Shown one piece after another: positions 10,167 through 20,690 of a stretch of DNA of 64,000 bases. This DNA is from Salinarimonas ramus (lineage in GTDB: Bacteria; Pseudomonadota; Alphaproteobacteria; Rhizobiales; Beijerinckiaceae). The DNA is taken from contig NZ_BMMF01000005.1 of the NCBI RefSeq assembly GCF_014645695.1, forward strand, positions 359,797 through 423,796. Direction: 5' to 3'. A program made the position numbers and the translations under genes. The first letter of the stretch is position 1. The number at the start of each line of letters is the position of its first letter. Under the pieces are notes generated by a model. That model made no database searches, had not been told where the DNA came from, and was given only the letters and a program-made list of their open reading frames with translations.

Positions 10167-12774
10167 TCACGATCCTCTGCGGCACGACGATGATCTTGCG
10201 CACGGGCCGGCCCTCCATGGCGCGCTGCACGTTCTCGTGCGCGAGCGCGAGCGCCTCGATCGCCGCATTGTCGGCGTCCCGCGGGACGGCGATGTCGGCG
10301 CGCTTCTTGCCGTTGACCTGCACCGGCATGACGATCGTGTCCTCGACGAGGAGATCGGCCTCGACCGCCGGCCACGCCGCATCGGCGACGAAGCCCTCGC
10401 GGCCGAGCACGCGCCAGCTCTCCTCGGCGAGGTGCGGCATCATCGGCGCGACGAGCTGGACGAGGGCGCCCAGCGCCTCGCGCAGCGCGAAGCCGAGATC
10501 GCCGGTCGGTGCCGTGCCGTCCTTGGGTGCGGCGCCGGAGACGGCGTTCGCGAGCTCGTAGATCTTGGCGACGGCGACGTTGAAGCGCAGCCCCTCGATC
10601 GCCTCCTCGACGGCGGCGAGCGTACGGTGCGTCGCCTTGCGCAAAGCGAGCGCGTCGTCCCCGATCGTCTCGGGACGGGCACCGTCCGCTGGTCCCAGAG
10701 GCGTCTCGTTGACGAGGCGCCAGACGCGCTGGACGAAGCGATAGGCGCCCTGCGCGCCCTCCTCCGTCCAGATCACGTCGCGCTCCGGCGGCGAATCGGA
10801 GAGCACGAACCAACGCGCGGCATCCGCCCCGAAGCTCTCGAGGATGTGCTCCGGGTCGATGACGTTCTTCTTCGACTTCGACATCTTCTCGATGGAGCCG
10901 ATCGTGACGGGCTCGTCCGTTTTCACGTGGAACGCCCGGCGCTCGCCCTCGACCGTCTCGATGCGCACATCGACGGGCATGACCCAGCGCCCGGCCGCGT
11001 CCTTGTAGGTCTCGTGCACCACCATGCCCTGGGTGAAGAGGCCGCGGAACGGCTCGTCCAGGTTCAGATGCCCGCACTTGCGCATGGCGCGGGTGAAGAA
11101 GCGCGAATAGAGCAGGTGCAGGATCGCATGCTCGATGCCGCCGATATACTGGTCCACCGGCAGCCAGCCGTCGGCCTCCTTCGGGTCCGTCGGCCGGTCC
11201 GCGAGATGCGGATCGGTGAAGCGGGCAAAGTACCAGGACGAATCGACGAACGTGTCCATCGTGTCCGTCTCGCGCTTCGCCGCCCCGCCGCATTTCGGAC
11301 AGGACACGTCGCGCCAGGTCGGATGCCGGTCGAGCGGGTTGCCCGGCTTGTCGAAGGTGATGTCCTCCGGCAGCGTCACCGGCAGGGTGTCACGGGCGGC
11401 GGGCACGACGCCGCAGGCCTCGCAATGGATCACCGGGATCGGGCAGCCCCAATAGCGCTGGCGCGAGATGCCCCAGTCGCGCAGGCGGAAGTTCACCTTG
11501 CGCGTCGCCACGGGACGGCCGGCGAGCGTCTCGCCCTCGAGCCGGCGGGCGACCTCCTCCTTGGCCTCGGCGATGGTCAGGCCGTCGAGGAAGCGCGAAT
11601 TGACGATCCGCCCCTCGCCCACATAGGCCTCGTCCTCGATGGCGAACGACGCCGCGTCCGCGTCGGGCGGGCAGACGACGGCGGTGGCGCCGAGATCGTA
11701 CTTGCGAGCGAAGTCGAGGTCGCGCTGATCGTGACCCGGGCAGCCGAAGATCGCGCCGGTGCCGTACTCCATCAGGATGAAGTTCGCGACGTAGACGGGA
11801 AGCGTCCAGGACGGGTCGAACGGATGCACCGCGCGGATGCCCGTGTCGTAGCCCATCTTCTCGGCGGTCTCGATCGCCTCCGCCGAGGTGCCCATGCGCC
11901 GGCACTCCTCCGCGAAGGCGGCGAGCGCGGGATCGCGCGCGGCCGCGGCCTTGGCCAGCGGATGGTCGGGGGCGAGCGCCATGAACTTCGCGCCGAACAG
12001 CGTGTCCGGCCGCGTCGTGAAGATCTCGAGCTCGGACGCACCCTCCGGCGCCGTCGCGGCGTCGAGGCCGAAGCGCACCATCAGGCCCTCGGAGCGGCCG
12101 ATCCAGTTGCGCTGCATCAGCCGGACCTTGTCCGGCCAGCGCTCGAGCCCGTCGAGCGCCTGCAGCAGGTCCTCGGAATAGTCGGTGATCTTGAGAAACC
12201 ACTGGGTGAGCTCGCGCTGCTCGACGAGGGCGCCCGAGCGCCAGCCGCGCCCGTCGATCACCTGCTCGTTGGCGAGCACGGTCTGGTCGACGGGGTCCCA
12301 GTTCACCTTCGCCGTCTTGCGGTCGACGAGGCCCGCCTCGAGGAAGTCGAGGAACATGGCCTGCTGATGCTTGTAATAGGCGGGATCGCAGGTGGCGATC
12401 TCCCGCGACCAGTCGAGCGACAGCCCCATGGACTGGAGCTGCCCGCGCATGGTGGCGATGTTCTTGTAGGTCCATTCCTTGGGGTGGACCTTGTTCTCCA
12501 TGGCCGCGTTCTCGGCGGGCATGCCGAACGCGTCCCAGCCCATCGGGTGGAGGACGTTGAAGCCCTTGGCGCGCTTGTAGCGCGCGACGACGTCGCCCAT
12601 CGCGTAATTGCGCACGTGCCCCATATGGATGCGCCCCGACGGATAGGGGAACATCTCCAGCACGTAGTAGCGGGGCCGAGGATCGTCGTTGCGGGTACGG
12701 AACGTCTCGGCTTTCGCCCATTCCGCCTGCCACTTGGGCTCGGAATCCTTGGGATTGTAGCGCTCGGCCTTCAT
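10153..12774 (-). CDS. leuS: Leucyl-tRNA synthetase
   Basis: An 873-aa class Ia synthetase charging tRNA-Leu. The HIGH motif is in [17 protein letters not shown] at about residue 39, the CP1 editing domain follows (including the TRPDTLFG threonine-rich region), and the KMSKS loop is [15 protein letters not shown] at about 630. The reading frame stays open 103 codons further upstream, but the ATG at 12774 gives the standard [16 protein letters not shown] start. It diverges from yggS across 175 bases. First gene of the leuS-lptE-holA unit. Confidence 0.96.
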   Translation of the reverse strand: MKAERYNPKDSEPKWQAEWAKAETFRTRNDDPRPRYYVLEMFPYPSGRIHMGHVRNYAMGDVVARYKRAKGFNVLHPMGWDAFGMPAENAAMENKVHPKEWTYKNIATMRGQLQSMGLSLDWSREIATCDPAYYKHQQAMFLDFLEAGLVDRKTAKVNWDPVDQTVLANEQVIDGRGWRSGALVEQRELTQWFLKITDYSEDLLQALDGLERWPDKVRLMQRNWIGRSEGLMVRFGLDAATAPEGASELEIFTTRPDTLFGAKFMALAPDHPLAKAAAARDPALAAFAEECRRMGTSAEAIETAEKMGYDTGIRAVHPFDPSWTLPVYVANFILMEYGTGAIFGCPGHDQRDLDFARKYDLGATAVVCPPDADAASFAIEDEAYVGEGRIVNSRFLDGLTIAEAKEEVARRLEGETLAGRPVATRKVNFRLRDWGISRQRYWGCPIPVIHCEACGVVPAARDTLPVTLPEDITFDKPGNPLDRHPTWRDVSCPKCGGAAKRETDTMDTFVDSSWYFARFTDPHLADRPTDPKEADGWLPVDQYIGGIEHAILHLLYSRFFTRAMRKCGHLNLDEPFRGLFTQGMVVHETYKDAAGRWVMPVDVRIETVEGERRAFHVKTDEPVTIGSIEKMSKSKKNVIDPEHILESFGADAARWFVLSDSPPERDVIWTEEGAQGAYRFVQRVWRLVNETPLGPADGARPETIGDDALALRKATHRTLAAVEEAIEGLRFNVAVAKIYELANAVSGAAPKDGTAPTGDLGFALREALGALVQLVAPMMPHLAEESWRVLGREGFVADAAWPAVEADLLVEDTIVMPVQVNGKKRADIAVPRDADNAAIEALALAHENVQRAMEGRPVRKIIVVPQRIVNVVA

Positions 12775-12949
12775 CGCGGGGTCGATCTGGCGTGTCCTGT
12801 GGGAGATGTGGCAAGATGCCGGTTCACGACGCGGCCGCGACGGCGCGCGCTGCCGCGAACCGTCGACGCAGGGCGCACGGCGGTGCCGGGGCAATTGGGC
12901 ACGAATGCGCCCGCCGGTCAACGGGTCCGGGCGCGCGGGAGGGATGGGA

Positions 12950-13672
12950 ATGGCGATGGATGCGGACGCGTTCGCGAAGGCGCGCGACGAGATGGGGGCC
13001 GAGAGCGTCGCCCGGCTGCACCGGGTCGAGGCGGCCATCGCCCGCGCGGCCCGCGACGCCGGCCGCGACCCCGATGACGTCACGCTGGTCGCCGTCTCGA
13101 AGACCTACGATGCGCCCGCCATCGAGCCCGTCCTCGCCGCGGGGCACCGCGTCTTCGGCGAGAACTACGTGCAGGAGACGAAGGGGAAGTGGCCCGGCCT
13201 GCGCGCCGCCTATCCCGATGCCCGCGTCCACCTGATCGGGCCGCTCCAGTCCAACAAGGCACGCGAGGCGGTGGCGCTGTTCGACGCGATCCAGAGCCTC
13301 GACCGCCCCTCCCTCGCCAAGGCGTTGGCCAAGGAGATCGCTCGCGCGCGCGAGGAGGGCGCGCGCGTGCCGACGCTCTACGTGCAGGTGAATACCGGCG
13401 AGGAGCCGCAGAAGGGCGGCGTCGTGCCGGGAGAGGCCGACGCCTTCATCGCTGCTTGCCGGGAGGAGCACGGCCTCGCCATCGCGGGCCTGATGTGCAT
13501 CCCGCCCGCGGAGGACCCGCCCTCCCCGCATTTCGCGCTCCTGGCCGAGATCGCCCGCCGCAACGGTCTCAGCGAGCTCTCCATGGGAATGAGCGCAGAC
13601 TTCGCCGCGGCGATCCAGATGGGCGCGACGATGGTGAGGGTGGGCAGCGCGATCTTCGGCATGCGGGGCTGA
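12950..13672 (+). CDS. PLP homeostasis protein YggS
   Basis: A 240-aa alanine-racemase-fold protein that binds pyridoxal phosphate and helps keep vitamin B6 balance. The PLP Lys lies in VAVSKTYDA (about residue 46); [19 protein letters not shown] and [12 protein letters not shown] further mark the family. Three close ATG codons exist (12944, 12950, 12956); 12950 is favoured by GGGAGG about 7 bases upstream. It reads away from leuS. No partner gene such as proC is adjacent. Confidence 0.92.
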   Translation: MAMDADAFAKARDEMGAESVARLHRVEAAIARAARDAGRDPDDVTLVAVSKTYDAPAIEPVLAAGHRVFGENYVQETKGKWPGLRAAYPDARVHLIGPLQSNKAREAVALFDAIQSLDRPSLAKALAKEIARAREEGARVPTLYVQVNTGEEPQKGGVVPGEADAFIAACREEHGLAIAGLMCIPPAEDPPSPHFALLAEIARRNGLSELSMGMSADFAAAIQMGATMVRVGSAIFGMRG

Positions 13673-13690
13673 GCGAAGGGACAGGGTCGT

Positions 13691-13751
13691 CGGCTCTCGC
13701 CCCCACCCGCTTCGCTCCGCTCGTCGACCGCCCCTTCGGGGAGGTGGCGGG
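13691..13751. repeat. GC-rich intergenic repeat, copy 1
   Basis: A stretch beginning CTCTCGCCCCCACCCGCTTC and ending in a CCGCCCC...GGGGAGG hairpin. Its reverse complement recurs almost unchanged at 16931-16982, and a third partial copy lies at 16812-16875. It occupies the yggS-rsmG gap and may also act as a terminator for yggS. The family looks like a dispersed palindromic element; I do not recognise a named one. Confidence 0.6.
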
Positions 13752-13812
13752 TCGGCGATCGGCATGAGCTCGATCCCTTTACCTGCGGGCGCCTCCGCGG
13801 CACATAGGCGTC

Positions 13813-14475
13813 ATGCCGATACCCGAATCACGCGACGCCGCTCTCGCGCCCTACTCCGTTTCACGTGAAACGCGCTCCGGGCTGGAGACGCTCGTCGCCG
13901 AGCTGCGCCGCTGGCAGCCGGCGAAGAACCTCGTCGGGCCGGGGACGCTCGACAACGTCTGGACACGTCACGTGGCCGATTCTCTGCAGCTCGTCGACTT
14001 CGCGCCGCCGGACGCCACGCGCTGGGCCGATCTCGGCTCCGGCGCCGGCTTCCCCGGGCTCGTCGTCGCGATCGCGCTGAAGAGCCGCCCCGGCTTCCAC
14101 ATGGATCTCGTCGAATCCAACGCCCGCAAATGCGCCTTCCTCCGCCATGTCGCGCGGCTGACGGGCGCCCCGGCGCGCGTCCACGACACGCGCATCGAGG
14201 ACGTCGTCGGGAGCTTCGCCGGCGACGTCCAGGTGGTCTCCGCCCGCGCGCTCGCCCCGCTGGAGACGCTGCTCGACTGGACCGACGAGCTGTTGAAAAC
14301 CGGTGCCATGGCCCTGTTTCCCAAGGGTGCGGGTGTCGACAGTGAATTGACCCCACAGGTGAAATCCCGGACAGTCGACATCGAGGAGATCCCGAGCCGG
14401 ACCGATTCGCGCGCCCGTATCCTGCGCATTCGCCAGCTCACCCGGGACGACACGTCCAGGATGGACCGACCATGA
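13813..14475 (+). CDS. rsmG: 16S rRNA (guanine-527-N7) methyltransferase
   Basis: A 220-aa SAM-dependent methyltransferase that modifies G527 of 16S rRNA. The SAM loop DLGSGAGFPGLVVAI (about residues 73-87) and the preceding HVADSLQL segment are typical of RsmG/GidB. Codons 16-20 (V-S-R-E-T) are spelled by a parS site, a feature shared with other alphaproteobacteria. It overlaps parA by 4 bases, giving the classic rsmG-parA-parB unit. mnmE and mnmG, normally just upstream, are not here. Confidence 0.95.
   Translation: MPIPESRDAALAPYSVSRETRSGLETLVAELRRWQPAKNLVGPGTLDNVWTRHVADSLQLVDFAPPDATRWADLGSGAGFPGLVVAIALKSRPGFHMDLVESNARKCAFLRHVARLTGAPARVHDTRIEDVVGSFAGDVQVVSARALAPLETLLDWTDELLKTGAMALFPKGAGVDSELTPQVKSRTVDIEEIPSRTDSRARILRIRQLTRDDTSRMDRP
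13858..13871 (+). promoter_or_regulatory. parS centromere site 1 (inside rsmG)
   Basis: GTTTCACGTGAAAC, an exact copy of the 14-bp core of the bacterial parS consensus. It is the ParB nucleation site and lies about 1.5 kb before parB. It is coding, as rsmG codons 16-20. Confidence 0.92.
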
Positions 14476-15398
14476 CCATCGAAACGCTTTCGGGCGACGA
14501 CCCGGCCGTCGATATGCTGGAGGCCGAGGCCCCCGCGATGGCCGAGGCGGAGCGTTCGAATCCTGCCCCCTACCGCGAGACGCGCCGGCCGCACGGCCGC
14601 CCCCGCGTCATCGCGCTGGCCAACCAGAAGGGCGGCGTCGGCAAGACCACGACGGCGATCAATCTCGGCACGGCGCTCGCCGCCATCGGCGAGAAGGTCC
14701 TCGTCGTCGACCTCGATCCGCAGGGTAACGCATCGACCGGGCTCGGCATCGAGCGCAAGCAGCGCCGGGTCTCGACCTACCACGTGCTCACCGGCGAGGC
14801 GGAGCTGCGCTCGGCCATCCGCGACACGGCGGTGCCGCGCCTGCATCTCGCGCCCTCGACCCTCGATCTGCTCGGCGTCGAGCTCGAGATCGCCTCCGCG
14901 CGCAACCGCGCCCATCGCCTGAAGCTCGCCATCGACGGGCTGGCGCTGGGCGACGCGCTGCGGGCCGAGCCCTTCACCTACGTGCTGATCGACTGCCCGC
15001 CTTCGCTGAATCTCCTGACGATCAACGCGCTGGCGGCTTCCGATTCGGTGCTCGTGCCGCTGCAATGCGAGTTCTTCGCGTTGGAGGGCCTGAGCCAGCT
15101 CCTGAAGACCGTCGACCAGGTGCGGGACAACCTGAACCCGCGCCTGTCGATCCAGGGCGTGGTGCTCACCATGTTCGACCCGCGCAACAATTTGTCGAAC
15201 CAGGTCGTGGCGGACGTGCGCTCCTTCATGGGCGGCAAGGTCTACGAGACCATGATCCCGCGCAACGTACGGGTCTCGGAGGCGCCGTCCTACGGCAAGC
15301 CGGTCCTCCTCTACGATCTCAAATGCTCGGGCAGCCAGGCCTATCTGAGGCTCGCGTCCGAGATCATCCAGCGCGAACGCACGCTCAAGGCGGCCTGA
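14472..15398 (+). CDS. parA: Chromosome partitioning ATPase ParA (Soj)
   Basis: A 308-aa deviant Walker A ATPase that moves ParB-parS complexes apart during chromosome segregation. An N-terminal extension of about 45 residues precedes ALANQKGGVGKTTTAINLG, with the signature Lys at K-G-G-V-G-K-T-T. DLDPQGNAST and LIDCPPSLNLLTINAL (Walker B) follow. Start overlaps the rsmG stop by 4 bases; parB starts 25 bases after its stop. Confidence 0.97.
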   Translation: MTIETLSGDDPAVDMLEAEAPAMAEAERSNPAPYRETRRPHGRPRVIALANQKGGVGKTTTAINLGTALAAIGEKVLVVDLDPQGNASTGLGIERKQRRVSTYHVLTGEAELRSAIRDTAVPRLHLAPSTLDLLGVELEIASARNRAHRLKLAIDGLALGDALRAEPFTYVLIDCPPSLNLLTINALAASDSVLVPLQCEFFALEGLSQLLKTVDQVRDNLNPRLSIQGVVLTMFDPRNNLSNQVVADVRSFMGGKVYETMIPRNVRVSEAPSYGKPVLLYDLKCSGSQAYLRLASEIIQRERTLKAA

Positions 15399-15423
15399 GG
15401 CAAGGTCCGGGGGAGAGACGAGA

Positions 15424-16317
<894 letters not shown>

Positions 16318-16335
16318 TCGGCGGGCGAGGGCATC

Positions 16336-16770
16336 ATGGCGAAGGCACAGCGCCCGAACCGCGACGCCTTCGCGATCTACCGCCCGATCCAGACGCGCTG
16401 GATGGACAACGACGTCTACGGTCACGTGAACAACGTCGTCTATTACAGCTATTTCGACACGGCCGTGAACGGCTGGTACGTCGATGAAGGACTGCTCGAT
16501 ATCGCGACGAGCCCGGTGATCGGGCTCGTGGTGGAGACGGCTTGCTCGTATTTCGAGAGCGTCGCGTTTCCGGATGCGCTAGAGGCGGGGATCGCGGTGG
16601 AGCGGCTGGGCACGTCGTCCGTGACCTACGCAGTGGGGATCTTCAAGGCGGGCGCGCCCTGCGCCGCGGCAGCGGGGCGCTTCACCCACGTTTTCGTTTC
16701 ACGTGAAAATGGGCGTCCGGTGGCGATCCCGGACGAGATGCGCAGCGCGCTGGAGCATCTGGCGAAGTAG
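16336..16770 (+). CDS. Acyl-CoA thioesterase, hotdog fold (4HBT family)
   Basis: A 144-aa single hotdog-domain protein of the YbgC/4-hydroxybenzoyl-CoA thioesterase type. The active-site pattern WMDNDVYGHVNNVVYYSYFD (about 23-42) carries the catalytic Asp and the H-x-N-N turn. It starts 18 bases after parB and is probably co-transcribed with it. A parS site spells codons 121-125 (V-S-R-E-N), which may explain its retention beside parAB. The natural substrate cannot be told. Confidence 0.88.
   Translation: MAKAQRPNRDAFAIYRPIQTRWMDNDVYGHVNNVVYYSYFDTAVNGWYVDEGLLDIATSPVIGLVVETACSYFESVAFPDALEAGIAVERLGTSSVTYAVGIFKAGAPCAAAAGRFTHVFVSRENGRPVAIPDEMRSALEHLAK
16696..16709 (+). promoter_or_regulatory. 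parS centromere site 2 (inside thioesterase gene)
   Basis: GTTTCACGTGAAAA, one base from the consensus core. It lies in the same reading phase as site 1 (V-S-R-E), 380 bases after the parB stop. Confidence 0.8.
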
Positions 16771-16811
16771 ACCGTCGCCTGACCGGCAGCCATCTCGCGG
16801 CGCCCTTCCGC

Positions 16812-16985
16812 TCGCCCCCACCGGTCCGCTTCGCGGCCCACTTCCCCTGCGGGGTCCCCTCCGGGGCCCCGTAGGGGATGTATCGATATCGCGCTCTGCA
16901 TCGACGTCGATGACGGGCACCGACCCGATACCGCCCCACGGGGCGGTCGGCGAGCGCAGCGAGACGGGTGGGGGCGAGAGCGGTC
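16812..16985. repeat. Inverted pair of GC-rich intergenic repeats, copies 2 and 3
   Basis: A left copy at about 16812-16875 and a right copy at 16931-16982 face each other around 55 bases of less repetitive sequence, between two converging genes. The right copy is nearly the reverse complement of the repeat at 13691-13751. Internal hairpins such as CCGCCCCACGGGGCGG could stop transcription from both sides. Confidence 0.6.
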
Positions 16986-16994
16986 TGCGGGATT

Positions 16995-18074
16995 TCACCC
17001 CACCTGGAGTGCGGGCTCCGGCTCGGCGTCGTCGTGGGCGAAGCGGAGCATGACGCGGGTGCCGCGGTGCGTGGGGTCGAACTCGAGGCGCGACTGCAGC
17101 GCGTGTGCCATGGACTTGATGATGCGGGTGCCGAGGCCGCTGCCGGTGGGCGGCTCCTCACCGCGCCAGCCGGCGCCGTCGTCCTCCACCACGAGCCGGG
17201 CGATGCCCGTACCTTCGCGGGCGAGGAGAACGCGGACCTCGCCGCCGGCACCGGCGGGATAGGCGTATTTCACCGCATTGGTGACGAGCTCGGCGACGAT
17301 GACGCCGAGCGACACGGCCTTGTCCGTGGGCATCGGCACGCCGTCGGCGGTGACCTTGAGCACGTGATGCTCGCCCTGCGCCTGGAGCGCGGCGCCCAGC
17401 TCCTCGATCAGCCCGCGCAGATAGGCGTCCATGGACACGGCGCGGATGTCCGGCGACGTGTAGAGCCGGCGGTGGATCTGCGCGATGGCGGTGATCCGCG
17501 ACTGCGTCTCCACCAGCACGGAGCGCGCGCCCGGATCGGTCACCAGCGACTTCTGCATGGAGACGAGGGAGGAGACGAGCTGCAGCGAGTTCGCCACCCG
17601 GTGGTTCACCTCGCGCAGGAGCATCTCGGCGCGGTCGCGCTGCTCGCGCACCTCGCGCTCGGCCGCCTCCTTGGCGCGGCGCACGGCCTCCTGGCTGAGC
17701 GCCTGACCGATGGCGGCGACGAGCAGGTCGAAGAAGGCACCGCCGACGTCCTTGACGATGTAGTCCGCGGCCCCGGCCTTCAGCGCCGCGACCGCGATGC
17801 GCCCCTCGTCGGCGCCGGTGACGTAGAGGACCGGCGGCGGGTCGTCGACGGCGCGGATCTCGGCGAGGACCTCGAGCCCCTCCTTGCCGGGCATGAAATG
17901 ATCGAGCGCGACCACGTCGAAGCGCCCGGTCGCCAGCGCGGCGACACCGGCTTCCCCGCCCAGCGCGACGGTCACCGCGACGCCCTTGCGTGAGAGCGTG
18001 CGCTCGACCAAGCGGCCGAAGGCGGAATCGTCGTCGATGTAGAGAAGGCGGACGCCTTCGAGCTTGTAGGGCAC
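16995..18074 (-). CDS. Response regulator-histidine kinase fusion (REC + HisKA_2/HWE-type)
   Basis: A 359-aa protein. An N-terminal receiver domain (about 8-120; LLYIDDDSAFG, phospho-acceptor in VVALDHFMPGKEG, Lys near VKD) is followed by a coiled region and a HisKA_2 H-box LREVNHRVANSLQLVSSL (His near 170), then an ATPase domain with ELVTNAVKYAYPAG and GSGLGTRII. Such proteins take a phosphate on REC and tune a downstream kinase. The frame is open far upstream, but the GTG at 18074 follows the previous stop by 5 bases and begins the receiver fold. Third gene of a leftward operon; it ends near a repeat. Confidence 0.88.
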   Translation of the reverse strand: MPYKLEGVRLLYIDDDSAFGRLVERTLSRKGVAVTVALGGEAGVAALATGRFDVVALDHFMPGKEGLEVLAEIRAVDDPPPVLYVTGADEGRIAVAALKAGAADYIVKDVGGAFFDLLVAAIGQALSQEAVRRAKEAAEREVREQRDRAEMLLREVNHRVANSLQLVSSLVSMQKSLVTDPGARSVLVETQSRITAIAQIHRRLYTSPDIRAVSMDAYLRGLIEELGAALQAQGEHHVLKVTADGVPMPTDKAVSLGVIVAELVTNAVKYAYPAGAGGEVRVLLAREGTGIARLVVEDDGAGWRGEEPPTGSGLGTRIIKSMAHALQSRLEFDPTHRGTRVMLRFAHDDAEPEPALQVG

Positions 18075-18079
18075 GGTCG

Positions 18080-18505
18080 TCAGGCCTCGGGCACCTGCAT
18101 CACGGAAAGGAAGAGGCCCAGCTGGCGGATGGCCTGGGCGAAGGTTTCGTACTCCACGGGCTTGGTGATGTACACGTTGCACCCGAGATCGTAGCAGCGC
18201 TGGATCTCGCGTTGGTCGTCGGTGGTCGTCAGCACGATCACCGGTGCGCGCCGCAGACGCTCGTCGGCCTTGAGCTGAGCGAGGATGTCGATGCCGCTCA
18301 TGTCGGGCAGGTTGAGGTCGAGGAGCACGAGGAGCGGCCCGTTGGCGCGCACGTGCTCCTGCATCAGGTGCGCGAGCGCCGAGGTTCCGTCGACGAAATG
18401 GACGATCTCGTTGTTCACCCCCGCGCGCCGGACGTTCTTCTCGATGAGGCGCGCATGGCCCTCGTCGTCCTCGACCATGATGATGGTGACCGGCTGGGCA
18501 CTCAT
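18080..18505 (-). CDS. Single-domain response regulator, Rcp1-like
   Basis: A 141-aa stand-alone receiver with no output domain. The acidic pair is in IIMVEDDEGHARLI, the phospho-acceptor in LVLLDLNLPDMSG, the Thr in VIVLTTTDD and the Lys in VYITKPVEY. The long sequence between acidic pocket and acceptor and the LNLPDMSG loop resemble Rcp1-type regulators that pair with phytochrome or CHASE kinases. Its ATG overlaps the stop of the upstream kinase by 4 bases, so the two are translationally coupled and likely cognate. Confidence 0.9.
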   Translation of the reverse strand: MSAQPVTIIMVEDDEGHARLIEKNVRRAGVNNEIVHFVDGTSALAHLMQEHVRANGPLLVLLDLNLPDMSGIDILAQLKADERLRRAPVIVLTTTDDQREIQRCYDLGCNVYITKPVEYETFAQAIRQLGLFLSVMQVPEA

Positions 18506-20538
18506 GCCGCTTCCTCTTTCTCGTGCGCGGGACGCTCGGCCGCGTCCTCCAGCACTTTCGGCAGTGTGACGGTGAAAGTCGAGCCCTCTCCCGCCTTGGA
18601 GGCGACCTCGATCGTGCCGCCGAGGCGGCGCACGAGGGCGCGGGTATGGGCGAGGCCGATCCCCTCGCCCGGCACGTCCTGACGACCGGCACGGCGGAAG
18701 AGGTCGAAGATACGCTCGAAATCGTTCTCCGAGATTCCGCGCCCGTTGTCCGCGACGGCGATCTCCACGAGGGGCCCGGCATCCGTCGCGTGGACGCGCA
18801 CGCGCCCGGGACGCGACTTGTCGAGATACTTCACCGCGTTCTCGACCAGATTGCCGAAGATCTGTTCCAGAGCGAGCCGATCGGAGGAGATCGTCGGCAG
18901 GGGGCCGATCTCGAGCTCGGTGTCGCGCTCCACCAGCTGGTGTGCGAGGCTGTCGCGCAGGTTGCCGACGAGCTGGCCGAGATCGACGGTCTCGGGCACG
19001 AGCACGCGCCGACCCTCGCGGGACAGCTTGAGGATCGCGTTGATCAGCCTGTCCATCTTCTGCGTCGAGGCGCGAATGAAGCCGAGCGCCTCCGGCAGAT
19101 CCGTCTCGATGGCGCGCCGCGCGTCGTCGCTCGCGATCTCCGGCGCCTTCTCCGCGACGTCCGCGAGGAAGGCTTCGACGTCCAGGCGCACCGCGTCGAG
19201 CTCCGCGGTGAAGCCCATCACGTTGACGAGCGGCGCGCGCAGATCGTGGCTGACGATGTAGGCGAAGCGCTGAATCTCCTCGTTCGCCGCCGACAGTTCC
19301 GCGGTGCGCGACTGCACGGCGCGTTCGAGGTTGACGTTGAGCTCGGCCAGCCGCGCGCGGGCGCGCTCGAGCTGCGCCGTGCGCCGCTCGACGCGATGCT
19401 CCAGCGTCTGGTTCAGCTCCTCGAGATCGACCTGCGCCTTCTCGGCGAGATCGACCGCGCGCGCCTGGCGCACGCTCGCCGCCGTCAGCAGTCCCGTCGC
19501 GAGGAGGCCCGCGAGGAAGATGAAGGGCGTGAACACGCGCGGCGAGGCGCCCTCGAAGACGGGGGTCGTCTCGAGCACCACCGTCCAGGGCTGGTCGGCG
19601 ATGACGATCTCCTCGACGGCACGAAAGCCGAGGCGCCCGCGGTCGAAGGTCTCGCCGGTGCGGTAGAGAAGCGCGTCGGGAGACGTGGACGAGCCGTCGT
19701 AGACCGCGAAGTCGAGCTCGGTGCCGAGCCCCTGCGACAGCGCACGGTCGAAGAGGTTGCGGGCGCGGAAGGGGGCGTAGACGAAGCCCTCCAGGAGGGC
19801 GCGGCGCGCCTCGATCGTCTCGGGAATGGCGCCGCCGGCGAAGACCGGCAGGTAGATGAGGAAGCCCGGCTGGACGTCCTGTTCCATCTCCTGGATGAGC
19901 GTGACGCGGCCCGACGCCGTGGAGCGGCCGCGGTCGCGGGCGCGCGCCATGGCGGCGCGTCGGGACTCCTCGGAGGCCATGTCGAAGCCGATGGCCTGGA
20001 GGTTCCGCGCGTCCTCCGGCTGGAGGTAGACGATCGCCGTGCGCAGATCGCGCTGCGGATCGGTCTCGTCGGCGCTCGGCCAGACGGCGAAGCCCTCGAC
20101 GCCCTGTGCGCGGAGGGAAGCTTCCAGCGCCGCCTCCTCGCCGGGCTCGACGACCGCCGTGAAGCCGACGCCCTGGACGCCGGGATACTCGTCCTCGATG
20201 CGCATGCGCCGAATGAGCGCCGCGAAATCGGCGCGGTCGCCGGTGCCCTCGGCCGCGAAATGCGCCGCGACGCCGCGCAGGAGCCCGACATACAGACGCA
20301 TGCGCTCGTCGATGGAGATGACCCGCTGGGCGACGAGCGACTGGAAGCGCTGCTCGTCCCGCTCGGCGGCGATGCGGTCGTAGGCGAAGCCGGCGAGCAT
20401 CGTGCTCGCGAGGCCGATGACGAAGACGGCGGCGGGTGCGAGGAGATTGCGCCCGGACAGGCGCGGCAAGCGCGCGAGAAGCCCCCGGCTCTTCGCCTCG
20501 CGGGCGTCGTGACGCCGCGCGGCGTTGATGTCGTTCAT
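18502..20538 (-). CDS. CHASE-domain sensor histidine kinase
   Basis: A 678-aa inner-membrane kinase. The first transmembrane helix is LLAPAAVFVIGLASTMLAGF (about 32-51), then a periplasmic CHASE domain (about 85-300; EYPGVQGVGF, GRVTLIQE), a second helix FTPFIFLAGLLATGLLTAAS (about 340), a coiled coil, a HisKA box IVSHDLRAPLVNVMGF (His near 429) and an ATPase domain (NLVENAVKYL, VADNGRGI, GEGIGLAHTRALV). CHASE domains sense small extracellular ligands; the ligand here is unknown. It is first in a three-gene phosphosignalling operon, and a parS site lies 112 bases upstream. Confidence 0.9.
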   Translation of the reverse strand: MNDINAARRHDAREAKSRGLLARLPRLSGRNLLAPAAVFVIGLASTMLAGFAYDRIAAERDEQRFQSLVAQRVISIDERMRLYVGLLRGVAAHFAAEGTGDRADFAALIRRMRIEDEYPGVQGVGFTAVVEPGEEAALEASLRAQGVEGFAVWPSADETDPQRDLRTAIVYLQPEDARNLQAIGFDMASEESRRAAMARARDRGRSTASGRVTLIQEMEQDVQPGFLIYLPVFAGGAIPETIEARRALLEGFVYAPFRARNLFDRALSQGLGTELDFAVYDGSSTSPDALLYRTGETFDRGRLGFRAVEEIVIADQPWTVVLETTPVFEGASPRVFTPFIFLAGLLATGLLTAASVRQARAVDLAEKAQVDLEELNQTLEHRVERRTAQLERARARLAELNVNLERAVQSRTAELSAANEEIQRFAYIVSHDLRAPLVNVMGFTAELDAVRLDVEAFLADVAEKAPEIASDDARRAIETDLPEALGFIRASTQKMDRLINAILKLSREGRRVLVPETVDLGQLVGNLRDSLAHQLVERDTELEIGPLPTISSDRLALEQIFGNLVENAVKYLDKSRPGRVRVHATDAGPLVEIAVADNGRGISENDFERIFDLFRRAGRQDVPGEGIGLAHTRALVRRLGGTIEVASKAGEGSTFTVTLPKVLEDAAERPAHEKEEAA

Positions 20539-20649
20539 CCGTCTCGTCTCGATCGCTACCGGTCGGGTTCGCAGCCCGGTCGGCGCAGGACGCGCGACGG
20601 GCCAGAGACAACGCCGAAGCCCGCCTGCGGTTCCAAGCGTGCGACGATG

Positions 20650-20663
20650 TTTTCACGTGAAAA
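20650..20663. promoter_or_regulatory. parS centromere site 3 (intergenic)
   Basis: TTTTCACGTGAAAA, a perfect 14-base palindrome with the parS CACGTG core, one substitution from consensus on each arm. It lies in the 152-base gap upstream of the CHASE kinase. Confidence 0.72.
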
Positions 20664-20690
20664 GTGGCCGGCGATGAGCCCGGTCCCGCG

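Noticed and set aside
10920-10933. A parS-like match (TTTTCACGTGGAAC) inside leuS
   Set aside because: Two mismatches that break the palindrome, with the codons conserved for LeuS itself. Kept out of the parS list.
10153-13083. A 976-codon form of leuS
   Set aside because: The extra 103 N-terminal residues are Arg/Ala/Ser-rich with no similarity to LeuS and lie antisense to yggS; the standard start is at 12774.
16420-16435. CACGTG core within the thioesterase active-site codons
   Set aside because: Flanking bases do not match parS; the sequence is explained by the G-H-V-N-N motif.
16995-18782. A continuous 595-codon reading frame that would fuse a kinase ATPase end, a receiver and a second kinase
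   Set aside because: The first 230 codons are the wrong frame over two real genes (the CHASE kinase end and the lone receiver). The true gene starts at 18074, after a stop in the coding frame of its neighbour.
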